9,366 bases of DNA. Source: UBA1715 sp045615765 (GTDB lineage Bacteria; Bacteroidota; Bacteroidia; Bacteroidales; UBA1715). How positions within the stretch are numbered: the stretch's first letter is position 1; the number at the start of each line of letters is the position of its first letter. A model generated the notes under the pieces. The model was not told where the DNA came from, made no database searches, and saw only the letters and a list, made by a program, of their open reading frames with translations. The position numbers and the translations under genes were made by a program. Positions 1-4,908 of this stretch are shown here, piece after piece. The DNA is taken from NCBI GenBank assembly GCA_045615765.1, contig JAZLFM010000017.1, positions 1 through 9,366 on the forward strand, read 5' to 3'.

Positions 1-26
1 GTCTGTTCGAATCATTCCGAACAGAC
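1..26 (-). terminator. Hairpin across the stop codon of the HTH gene, possible terminator
   Basis: GTCTGTTCG (1-9) and CGAACAGAC (18-26) are perfect 9-bp inverted arms around an 8-nt loop that contains the stop codon of the minus-strand HTH gene. A strong stem at a gene end suggests an intrinsic terminator. The U-tract that would prove it would lie to the left of base 1, outside the window, so this stays tentative. Confidence 0.35.
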
Positions 27-236
27 GGGTTCTGTTTCTTCCGGGAGGAATGCAGCCACTTCTTCAAGTCTGCAGTCAAGCAGCCTGCAAAGATCGTCCA
101 GCGTATTGGTCGATACCGACATGTTTTTCTTCAGACGCTGAACGGTGCTGCCGCTGATCTTGTATTTTTCCCGCAGTGTGTAGGTAGTCACGCCGCGTTT
201 TTTCATCGTTTCCCATAAAGGCGTATATACAATCAT
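12..236 (-). CDS. Small XRE/Cro-C1-type helix-turn-helix transcriptional regulator
   Basis: A 74-residue cytoplasmic DNA-binding protein consisting of little more than one Cro/C1-type HTH domain. Residues about 19-45 (YTLREKYKISGSTVQRLKKN) fit helix 2, turn and recognition helix, and TLDDLCRLLDCRLEEV fits the conserved closing helix of the XRE fold. The start at 236 is supported by a Shine-Dalgarno GGGAG on the minus strand (plus-strand 246-250) 9 nt upstream. Such SD use is untypical of Bacteroidetes. The overall type resembles small regulators found in Firmicutes genomes and mobile regions; that comparison is from memory, not a search. It is divergent from the broken gene at 344-507 and may repress the intergenic promoter through the dyad there. 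Its G+C content is visibly higher than that of genes to the right. The HTH assignment is secure; target and origin are inferred. Confidence 0.8.
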   Translation of the reverse strand: MIVYTPLWETMKKRGVTTYTLREKYKISGSTVQRLKKNMSVSTNTLDDLCRLLDCRLEEVAAFLPEETEPVCSE

Positions 237-255
237 ATTTTTTCACTCCCGAGGC

Positions 256-284
256 TTGTATAAATCCATTATGCCCGTTATAAT
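256..284 (+). promoter_or_regulatory. Sigma-70/sigma-A-like promoter for the broken small gene
   Basis: TTGTAT (256-261), 17-nt spacer, TATAAT (279-284). This matches the ordinary -35/-10 consensus rather than the Bacteroidetes -33/-7 pattern seen elsewhere in the window, supporting a foreign origin for this segment. It would start transcription near 291, about 50 nt before the start codon at 344. Confidence 0.45.
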
Positions 285-301
285 GAGCATAGAATATGCT
301 C
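285..301. promoter_or_regulatory. Perfect dyad at the predicted start site, candidate operator
   Basis: GAGCATA-GAA-TATGCTC is a perfect 7-bp inverted repeat with a 3-nt centre, directly downstream of the TATAAT box. Size and position suit an HTH-dimer operator, and the neighbouring XRE protein is the obvious candidate binder. Binding is inferred. Confidence 0.4.
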
Positions 302-330
302 TAATATTGGGCACATCGTTCCGATATGCC

Positions 331-336
331 GGAGGG
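331..336 (+). promoter_or_regulatory. Strong Shine-Dalgarno GGAGGG
   Basis: GGAGGG lies 7 nt before the ATG at 344 (4 nt before the overlapping ATG at 341). It selects the start of the broken small gene. Strong SD sites are unusual in Bacteroidetes, whose genes elsewhere in this window lack them. Confidence 0.5.
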
Positions 337-343
337 ATGAATG

Positions 344-507
344 ATGCCGGATTACCAGCAGATGTATTTGACAATGATACGTGCCACGGAAAAGCCCTGA
401 ATACACTGATCGAAGCACAGCAGAAATGCGAGGAGCTGTATATTGCCGGGGAAGAAACAAATATCGATCTGCTTCCGACCAAAAAGGATTCCGAAGAGAA
501 TTCGTAG
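344..507 (+). pseudogene. Frameshifted short conserved protein, Firmicutes-like
   Basis: From the ATG at 344 the frame reads MPDYQQMYLTMIRATEKP and stops at 398-400. From about 394 the +2 frame continues as ALNTLIEAQQKCEELYIAG and on to a stop at 505-507. Joining the two gives one coherent protein of about 54 residues, mostly a charged amphipathic helix. Restoring one base, most simply a G in the run GAAAAGCCC at 389-397, repairs it. I associate MPDYQ(K/Q)xYxxM...xAxxxLxxAQxxCEELY proteins with Firmicutes, often inside mobile regions near XRE regulators; this is recollection, not a search. No function is known to me. Expression signals (promoter at 256-284, GGAGGG at 331-336) are intact, so the lesion is either recent or a sequencing/assembly error. 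Confidence 0.6.
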
Positions 508-542
508 GGAACGACGTCGGCGGGAGCAAGCCCGCGCCCTAC
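504..542. repeat. GC-rich nested palindromic repeat
   Basis: Outer arms GTAGGG (504-509) and CCCTAC (537-542) enclose inner arms GCGGG (520-524) and CCCGC (531-535) with the loop AGCAAG. The outer arm overlaps the stop codon of the preceding broken gene. It has the form of a dispersed intergenic palindromic (REP-like) unit; copy number cannot be judged from one window. It could also act as a weak terminator. Confidence 0.5.
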
Positions 543-554
543 AAGGCGTGTTTT

Positions 555-582
555 GTGGGCCGCGATGCTCTCATCGCGCCAC
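555..582. repeat. Second GC-rich hairpin, probably the same repeat block
   Basis: CGCGATG (561-567) and CATCGCG (572-578) form a perfect 7-bp stem with a 4-nt loop. GTGG (555-558) and CCAC (579-582) extend it past a 2-nt bulge. Together with 504-542 it makes an 80-bp block of GC-rich foldbacks between the left module and the T9SS gene. No T-run follows on either strand, so it is not called a terminator. Confidence 0.45.
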
Positions 583-592
583 GTTCCCCAAA

Positions 593-620
593 AACGTCAT
601 TCTGAACGAAGTGAAGAATC
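593..620 (+). repeat. 28-bp dispersed repeat, copy 1
   Basis: Identical base for base to 2498-2525 and in the same orientation. It lies 18 nt past the stop of the T9SS gene at 639; copy 2 lies 21 nt past the stop of the paralogue. The core GTCATTCTGAACGAAGTGAA resembles a dispersed intergenic repeat I recall from many gut bacterial genomes. It also marks where the GC-rich left segment gives way to Bacteroidetes-like DNA. Confidence 0.7.
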
Positions 621-638
621 TACCTACACTAAGACAAC

Positions 639-1976
639 TTATTCCTTCACAAACGGAAGAACTTTCCTACCATTCTCAGTAGCAACTACTACGTAATAGG
701 TTCCTGAAGAAAGATTGCCGACAAAGATTTGTTCGCCATTGGTTGCAACTGCAACTTTCTTACCGAACATATCCTGTACAATAGCTGTTTTATACGTTCC
801 CGAAACAGACACAAATTCTGTTGCAGGATTTGGATAGACATATAATTCCTTAGAAGATTCCACCATAAGTGTAATTACATCCGAGTACGAATATTCGCCA
901 TTATAATCCGTTTGTTTTAGGCGGAAATATACAACGCCATTGAATCGAGAAGCTTCTGTTGTAATTGCATATTCATTTACTTCCGAAGTTGTTCCGTTTC
1001 CTTGTACGATTTCTAGTGTTTTGAACGAAACGCCATTAGTTGAATATTCTACCGTAAAGTAATCGTTGTTTACTTCTGAATTTGTGGTCCATGCAATTTC
1101 TATTTCATCACCGTTTTGTGAAGCAGAGAAGGAAGTTAGAGAGATTGGGAGAAGGGAAGAGACTAACGAAATCAAACCATTAATAATTTCTGCATTTACT
1201 TCGGTCTTGGTATCTACGTAATTTTGAATTGTTTCCTTTGCACTACCTGTAATACTTTTCCCCCCAAAAAGACTTAAAATTCCTCCTAAGATACCAGACA
1301 CATGTCCATCTTCCGACATAGAATAAGAAGACGCAGCCAATTTTATAGCATCAGAGGCATCATTATCATGAAATGACGCGCCATCAATCTGCGTTCCCCA
1401 TCCAACTTTTTTTTCCGTAATAGTTAATCCCCAACAAGGATGATAAGTTGATGCTTTTTTTACCAAATCTGTATAAGTTCCTGAAACTATCAAGTCACCA
1501 GATCCTCCATTTTCCGACACAATATAAGCCTCCTCTTTTCCAATCAAATTTTTTCTTACTTCAATAATAGAAGAACCTTCCGAATACACAATTTTCGATC
1601 CATTATTTAATGTCACATCTCCACCACTCTCCCACTGATAATTGCCATCCTTGTCTAACAAATAACCTCCATTATCTTTTTGCTTGAATTTTCCAACGCG
1701 GAGAACTCCATTTTGCATGCTAACAATACCAGAAATCACAACATTACCTTCTACAATCAAATTTCCTTTTATACTTAAAGTATTACCAGAATTTATTGTC
1801 AAGTTGCCTTTTATAACTACTTGTTTGTCTTCAGGTATAGTTGCATCACCATCAATAGTAACATTTCCACTTTGATCCGTTACAATATCACCACTCAAAG
1901 CCCAACAATTGCCTCCTACCATCATCATAATGATGAAGGCTAAAACTCTTGTATATGTAAACTGCAATACTTTCAT
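639..1976 (-). CDS. Secreted T9SS cargo protein, paralogue A
   Basis: 445 residues. A signal peptide (1-27, hydrophobic VLAFIIMMMV, likely cleavage after CWA) sends it through Sec. Residues about 28-110 are short repeating beta strands (GNLTI, GNLIVEGNVVISG) resembling a beta-solenoid. Residues about 110-274 are a variable region of unknown function. Residues 275-375 (LLPISLTSFSA, then WTTNSEVNNDYFTVEYS and VYFRLKQTDYNGEYSYSD) are the Ig-like domain that often precedes T9SS tails. Residues about 377-445 are a type A sorting domain (YPNPATEFVSV to the terminal VLPFVKE). The protein should cross the outer membrane by T9SS and be anchored or released at the surface. It is a tandem paralogue of the gene at 2547-3938: the last 171 residues differ at only 15 positions, whereas the middle is hard to align. 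The biological role is unknown; adhesin-like or structural is a guess. Confidence 0.85.
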   Translation of the reverse strand: MKVLQFTYTRVLAFIIMMMVGGNCWALSGDIVTDQSGNVTIDGDATIPEDKQVVIKGNLTINSGNTLSIKGNLIVEGNVVISGIVSMQNGVLRVGKFKQKDNGGYLLDKDGNYQWESGGDVTLNNGSKIVYSEGSSIIEVRKNLIGKEEAYIVSENGGSGDLIVSGTYTDLVKKASTYHPCWGLTITEKKVGWGTQIDGASFHDNDASDAIKLAASSYSMSEDGHVSGILGGILSLFGGKSITGSAKETIQNYVDTKTEVNAEIINGLISLVSSLLPISLTSFSASQNGDEIEIAWTTNSEVNNDYFTVEYSTNGVSFKTLEIVQGNGTTSEVNEYAITTEASRFNGVVYFRLKQTDYNGEYSYSDVITLMVESSKELYVYPNPATEFVSVSGTYKTAIVQDMFGKKVAVATNGEQIFVGNLSSGTYYVVVATENGRKVLPFVKE

Positions 1977-1989
1977 ACCATTTTTGCGA

Positions 1990-1997
1990 CGAAAGTA
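1990..1997 (-). promoter_or_regulatory. Possible -7 box of T9SS gene A
   Basis: On the minus strand this reads TACTTTCG, one mismatch from the Bacteroidetes TAnnTTTG, 13 nt upstream of the ATG. No good -33 element is visible, so the call rests on this box and its position. Confidence 0.35.
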
Positions 1998-2182
1998 TAG
2001 TTTTATGATATTTTATGAACGATAAGGTTGCTGAAATGCAAAGAAGAAGGACGCACAAATCTATCACAGCGAAAAACACGGGGAATACAGATTACACACA
2101 TTTAGAAAATTAAACCCAAATGCAAAAACAAGAAGCCCAATGATGCACAACGTATTGAAAAAATTTATATTGTTATTTTGCT

Positions 2183-2428
2183 GCGTACCTACGGCACGCA
2201 TTTTTTCACAAATGCTTTTTCTACCAAGCCTACGTTCCTAACGGAACGGGAATATTTTTCCATAGTGACTTCATCGAGAAATTATGTGTTATACTTTGCG
2301 AACGACTTTAGAAAAAAGACTGTACAAGAAATAACGTGTGTGTTCTTGATTTGTTCATTGTTCCGCTAGGAACTATCGCTTGGTAGAAAAACACGGTATA
2401 TGGTGGTATTAGCGTGCCGTAGGTACGC
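2183..2428. repeat. 246-bp nested inverted-repeat element (MITE-like or structured RNA)
   Basis: Three pairs of arms are nested around one centre near 2304. The outer arm GCGTACCTACGGCACGC (2183-2199) has its exact reverse complement at 2412-2428. TTTTTCTACCAAGC (2216-2229) has its exact reverse complement at 2378-2391. GTTCCTAACGGAAC (2234-2247) pairs with 2360-2373 with one mismatch, and each of those inner arms is itself a 5-bp hairpin with a 4-nt loop. The interior of about 110 bp is AT-rich and has no transposase. This is the layout of a non-autonomous foldback/MITE-type element. I vaguely recall similar CGTACCTACGGCACG-type repeats in other Bacteroidetes. I see no clear target-site duplication. 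Confidence 0.75.
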
Positions 2429-2459
2429 CGCATTATTCCTTCGAGAAATGATTGAGACC

Positions 2460-2521
2460 CTTCGCTTACGCTCAGGGTGACGAACTCGTTCTTTTACAAC
2501 GTCATTCTGAACGAAGTGAAG
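2460..2521. repeat. Long foldback made from two inverted copies of the dispersed repeat
   Basis: Arm 2460-2482 pairs with arm 2500-2521 over about 22 positions with one bulged A and one mismatch, counting several G-U pairs. The loop is 17 nt. The right arm is the start of the 28-bp repeat and the left arm is a diverged inverted relative of it. It lies just past the stop of paralogue B and could work as its terminator, although no T-run follows. Confidence 0.6.
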
Positions 2522-2525
2522 AATC
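2498..2525 (+). repeat. 28-bp dispersed repeat, copy 2
   Basis: Identical to 593-620 over 28 bp, in the same orientation and at a similar distance past the stop codon of the paralogous gene (21 against 18 nt). It may have been duplicated together with the gene. Confidence 0.7.
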
Positions 2526-2546
2526 CTTCTTACTCTAAGAGTGATT

Positions 2547-3938
2547 TTATTCTTTCACAAATGAAAGAACTTTCTTGCCGTTTTCTGTAGTAATAACTAC
2601 ATAATACATACCGGCGGAAAGATTACCAACATAGATTTGTTCGTCGTTAGTTGCAAATGCGACTTTCTTACCGAACATATCTTGTACAGCAGCGGTTTTA
2701 TACATTCCCGAAACAGACACAAATTCTGTTGCTGGATTTGGATAAACATATAATTCGTTAGAAGATTCCACCATAAGTGTAATTACATCCGAATATGAAT
2801 ATTCGCCATTGTAATCTGTTTGTTTTAGGCGGAAATATACAAGACCATTGAATTGAGAAGCCTCAGTTGTGATTGCATATTCATTCACTTCCGAAGTTGT
2901 TCCGTTTCCTTGCACAATTTCTAATGTTTTAAACGAAACACCATTAGTTGAATATTCTACCGTAAAGTAATCATTGTTTACTTCTGAATTTGTAGTCCAA
3001 GCAATTTCTATTTCATCACCATTTTGTGAAGCACTGAAAGAGGTTAGTTCGATTGGGAGAAGGGAAGAAACCTCTGCAATGTATTCATTAAGCTTGATTT
3101 TATCATACCCATTCTGACTCAGTTCGGTAACTAAATTCTGTAATTTAGCTTTCGCCTCATCTGTTATTTCATCTGTACCAATAAAACTTTCAATTAACCA
3201 TCTTATAAATGCACCCAATATGCTACCCCCTCCTGCAAAATCCGTATAAGACCGACCGTTAGGCGAATATGATTTTACCGCCAAATCAAATTCACTATTA
3301 TTTTTCAAAAAATTCACATCTTTAGTTATAGTTTTAACACCACCTGCCCATTTTTGTTCCTCGTCTATAGTATAATACAAACCCCATGGATTACCCTCAA
3401 CACCAACATAATCCTTATACACATTATATACATACAACCCTCCAGAAATACCTTCTTTTACAAAAATCGAAGCTCCTGCATTCTCCGTTAAATTGTTTCT
3501 AATTTCAACAAAAGAATTATTCCTACTAAATTGTAACAATGACTCACTATTTAATGTAACATTTCCACCACTTTTCAACTGATAATTTCCATTTGCATCC
3601 AAATCATAACTACCATCAGCCTTTCTTTTAAATTCCCCAACTCGTAGAATTCCACCTTGCAGATCTATAGTCCCATTTATTGTAACATTACCAGTAACAA
3701 TCAGATCTCCTTTCACAACTAATGTTTTATCTTTATCTATAGTCAAGTTTCCCGTAATTGTAATCTTCTTATTCTCTGGCACTTCAACATTAGCCTTTAT
3801 TGTTACGTTCTCATTGTAGTCAGAAACAAGATTTGTCTTCACATCTTTTGCCCACGCATTTCCCCATGCAAATAGAGCCAACACAATAAGAGCCAGTAGT
3901 TTACCAATAAAAGAAGTATATAATGATTGTGTGTTCAT
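2547..3938 (-). CDS. Secreted T9SS cargo protein, paralogue B
   Basis: 463 residues from the ATG at 3936-3938. A longer frame opens at 3980, but its start lies upstream of the best promoter box (3957-3964), and the inner start begins a clean signal peptide (MNTQSLYTSFIGKLLALIVL..., cleavage after AWA at about residue 30). Then come beta-solenoid-like strands at about 40-105 (KITITGNLTIDKDKTLVVKG), a variable middle, the Ig-like T9SS-associated domain from about 293 (LLPIELTSFSA), and a type A T9SS sorting domain from about 395 (YVYPNPATEFVSV to VLSFVKE). It is exported by Sec and then by T9SS to the cell surface. It is a tandem paralogue of the gene at 639-1976: the N-terminal solenoids are recognisably related, the middles are divergent, and the C-terminal 171 residues are about 91% identical. 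Function is unknown beyond surface localisation. Confidence 0.85.
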   Translation of the reverse strand: MNTQSLYTSFIGKLLALIVLALFAWGNAWAKDVKTNLVSDYNENVTIKANVEVPENKKITITGNLTIDKDKTLVVKGDLIVTGNVTINGTIDLQGGILRVGEFKRKADGSYDLDANGNYQLKSGGNVTLNSESLLQFSRNNSFVEIRNNLTENAGASIFVKEGISGGLYVYNVYKDYVGVEGNPWGLYYTIDEEQKWAGGVKTITKDVNFLKNNSEFDLAVKSYSPNGRSYTDFAGGGSILGAFIRWLIESFIGTDEITDEAKAKLQNLVTELSQNGYDKIKLNEYIAEVSSLLPIELTSFSASQNGDEIEIAWTTNSEVNNDYFTVEYSTNGVSFKTLEIVQGNGTTSEVNEYAITTEASQFNGLVYFRLKQTDYNGEYSYSDVITLMVESSNELYVYPNPATEFVSVSGMYKTAAVQDMFGKKVAFATNDEQIYVGNLSAGMYYVVITTENGKKVLSFVKE

Positions 3939-3956
3939 AAGCAAATTTTTCTTGGG

Positions 3957-3984
3957 CAAAATTAGTATTTTTTTGCACATACAA
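3957..3984 (-). promoter_or_regulatory. Bacteroidetes-type promoter of T9SS gene B
   Basis: Read on the minus strand: TTG (3982-3984), 17-nt spacer, TAATTTTG (3957-3964), a full match to TAnnTTTG. Transcription would begin around 3950, just before the ATG at 3938, and this excludes the longer start at 3980. The spacer is slightly short compared with the operon promoter at 8137-8167. Confidence 0.5.
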
Positions 3985-4017
3985 TGGATTAAAATGTAAA
4001 TTTTGAAAGATAAAACG

Positions 4018-4052
4018 AAAAAACATAGTTAGGGCATGCAATACGTCCCAAC
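4018..4052 (-). terminator. Candidate terminator of the GNAT module, built on a palindromic repeat
   Basis: On the minus strand, 10 nt past the GNAT stop, arms GTTGGGA and CCCTAAC (plus-strand 4046-4052 and 4028-4034) form an imperfect stem around an ATGC-containing loop. A T6 run follows (4018-4023). The sequence GGGCATGCAATACGTCCC resembles a dispersed Bacteroidetes intergenic repeat from memory, so its terminator role may be secondary. Confidence 0.4.
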
Positions 4053-4062
4053 AAGAGGGATT

Positions 4063-4602
4063 TTACGCTAATTCATTTAAATCGTAATACATCAATCGAG
4101 TATAATCCCTTTCTTCATCATCGGTATTTAATAGACGAAAACCATTTTTCTCATAAAACGGGATTGCATCTTTGTAGGCATCAACGGTAATAAACCGGCA
4201 GCCAGTTTTGTTATCTGCAAGAAAATAAGCCTTTATGAAATCTAAGAAAAACGAACCTGCCGATTGTCCTCGCATAGCAACATCTACACCTAAACGACAT
4301 ACTTTTACAGCAGGATAACTCTTCATTCGCTTTGCTTGTGGGAAACCTTGTCGCTTACGAAAACGATTGAATTCTGTTTTATTTTCAAAATCACCTAACG
4401 AAACTCGATCATTTGCCAAACTACAAAAAGCAACTACAGCATTAGGATTTTCCTTTATCGACATTACATAAGTAACTGCAAGCAAAGCCTGTTTATACAA
4501 TGCTGCATCATGTAATATAAATTCATTTAAATCTTTATCACCACAGTCAAAATTGGAAACAACATCTCCTTGTTCCAATTTTACAACTTGAAAAACAGCC
4601 AT
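4063..4602 (-). CDS. GNAT-family N-acetyltransferase, probable toxin of a toxin-antitoxin pair
   Basis: 179 residues, the size of TacT/AtaT-type GNAT toxins, which acetylate aminoacyl-tRNA using acetyl-CoA and stop translation. The N-terminal FDCGDKDLNEFI (18-29) matches the F-x-CG-x-x-x-L-x-x-F signature of these toxins. Residues 102-120 (CRLGVDVAMRGQSAGSFFL) are the beta4-alpha3 acetyl-CoA-binding motif. The usual R/Q-x-x-G-x-G/A appears as RGQSAG, with Ser114 in place of the first Gly. Residues 141-155 (DAYKDAIPFYEKNGF) are the conserved C-terminal element; Tyr150 sits where these enzymes usually have a functional tyrosine. It follows the small gene at 4607 by 4 nt, the typical antitoxin-toxin order. 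Alternative: an ordinary small-molecule or protein acetyltransferase. The GNAT fold is secure; the toxin role is inferred. Confidence 0.8.
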   Translation of the reverse strand: MAVFQVVKLEQGDVVSNFDCGDKDLNEFILHDAALYKQALLAVTYVMSIKENPNAVVAFCSLANDRVSLGDFENKTEFNRFRKRQGFPQAKRMKSYPAVKVCRLGVDVAMRGQSAGSFFLDFIKAYFLADNKTGCRFITVDAYKDAIPFYEKNGFRLLNTDDEERDYTRLMYYDLNELA

Positions 4603-4606
4603 GATT

Positions 4607-4801
4607 TTATTCTGCTGTAAATTTAAAACCTTGAGCTCTCAACTTTTCGCCTCGTTCTAACATTTCTAATCCAAGACGATAGTTTTTCCAGATTCTTGCT
4701 TTTTCTTCAGGACTTGCTTTGTGATTTTCACGCATTCGGGCTTCAAAACGCCTTGCGTCTTCGCCGAATAAAATTGGGGTTTCTTTAATTGGTCTTGCCA
4801 T
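4607..4801 (-). CDS. Small charged protein, putative antitoxin for the adjacent GNAT
   Basis: 64 residues, cytoplasmic, no signal peptide. MARPIKETPIL at the N-terminus looks like a short beta strand. The rest (about 14-58) is a run of highly charged helices rich in Glu, Arg and Lys (EDARRFEARMRE, SPEEKARIWKNYRLGLEML). It is not a recognisable DUF1778/ribbon-helix-helix antitoxin, the usual partner of GNAT toxins. I recall similar MARPIKETP-type small proteins in Bacteroidetes upstream of GNAT genes, but cannot verify it. The start ATG at 4799-4801 lies about 19 nt from the expected start site of the promoter at 4827-4856. Gene order, the 4-nt spacing and its own promoter support a co-regulated pair. 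Whether it binds DNA and toxin is inference. Confidence 0.7.
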   Translation of the reverse strand: MARPIKETPILFGEDARRFEARMRENHKASPEEKARIWKNYRLGLEMLERGEKLRAQGFKFTAE

Positions 4802-4826
4802 AGCTTTTGTGGTTATTACTGTGTTG

Positions 4827-4856
4827 CAAATATAATAAAAAAACGTACCCTACAAA
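4827..4856 (-). promoter_or_regulatory. Bacteroidetes-type promoter of the antitoxin-GNAT pair
   Basis: On the minus strand: TTTG (4853-4856), 18-nt spacer, TATATTTG (4827-4834), a full match to the -33/-7 pattern. It is 25 nt upstream of the antitoxin start. Confidence 0.65.
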
Positions 4857-4870
4857 TGAATATTATTCAT
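4856..4870. promoter_or_regulatory. Dyad abutting the -33 box, candidate autoregulatory operator
   Basis: ATGAAT-ATT-ATTCAT is a 6-3-6 inverted repeat touching the -33 TTTG of the antitoxin promoter. Toxin-antitoxin operons usually repress themselves through such sites. The dyad is AT-rich, so chance cannot be excluded. Confidence 0.35.
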
Positions 4871-4874
4871 CAAT

Positions 4875-4904
4875 GGTTTGGTGTGTTCTGTAGGTACACA
4901 AACC
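4875..4904 (-). terminator. Hairpin just past the VTC operon, weak terminator candidate
   Basis: GGTTTG (4875-4880) and CAAACC (4899-4904) pair, extended by TGT/ACA past one bulged G. It lies 4 nt beyond the stop of the DUF2490 gene on the minus strand. No clear T-run follows, so a Rho-independent role is uncertain. Confidence 0.3.
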
Positions 4905-4908
4905 TATG

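Larger units (their letters stand above)
1977..2546. other. 570-bp gene-free interval between the T9SS paralogues
   Basis: No credible coding sequence lies here; the short open frames lack signals and overlap inverted repeats. From right to left it holds the downstream 28-bp repeat of paralogue B, a long foldback (2460-2521), a 246-bp nested inverted repeat (2183-2428), about 180 bp of AT-rich sequence with no feature I can name (2000-2182), and the promoter region of paralogue A. Confidence 0.7.

Noticed and set aside
243..529. Overlapping minus-strand frames of 79 and 83 codons opposite the small broken gene
   Set aside because: Shadows of the plus-strand remnant, which has the promoter, the SD and a recognisable protein pattern.
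381..682. Plus-strand frames of 74 and 79 codons running through the GC-rich palindromes
   Set aside because: They translate the repeats and the end of the T9SS gene; Arg/Pro-rich low-quality sequence with no family likeness.
2046..2105. Stretch with CACAAATCTATCACAGCG and CAGATTACACACA, reminiscent of a dispersed Bacteroidetes intergenic repeat
   Set aside because: Only a recollection; no second copy in the window and no clean inverted arms.
2178..2369. 63-codon plus-strand frame inside the nested inverted repeat
   Set aside because: It consists of the repeat arms and AT-rich interior, has no ribosome site and does not resemble a transposase.
593..2525. Possible CRISPR array from the repeated 28-mers
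   Set aside because: Only two copies about 1.9 kb apart with a gene between them; no spacers and no cas genes.
4890..4897. GTAGGTAC, shared with the outer arm of the nested repeat
   Set aside because: Only 8 nt shared; could be chance, and the rest of the element is absent.
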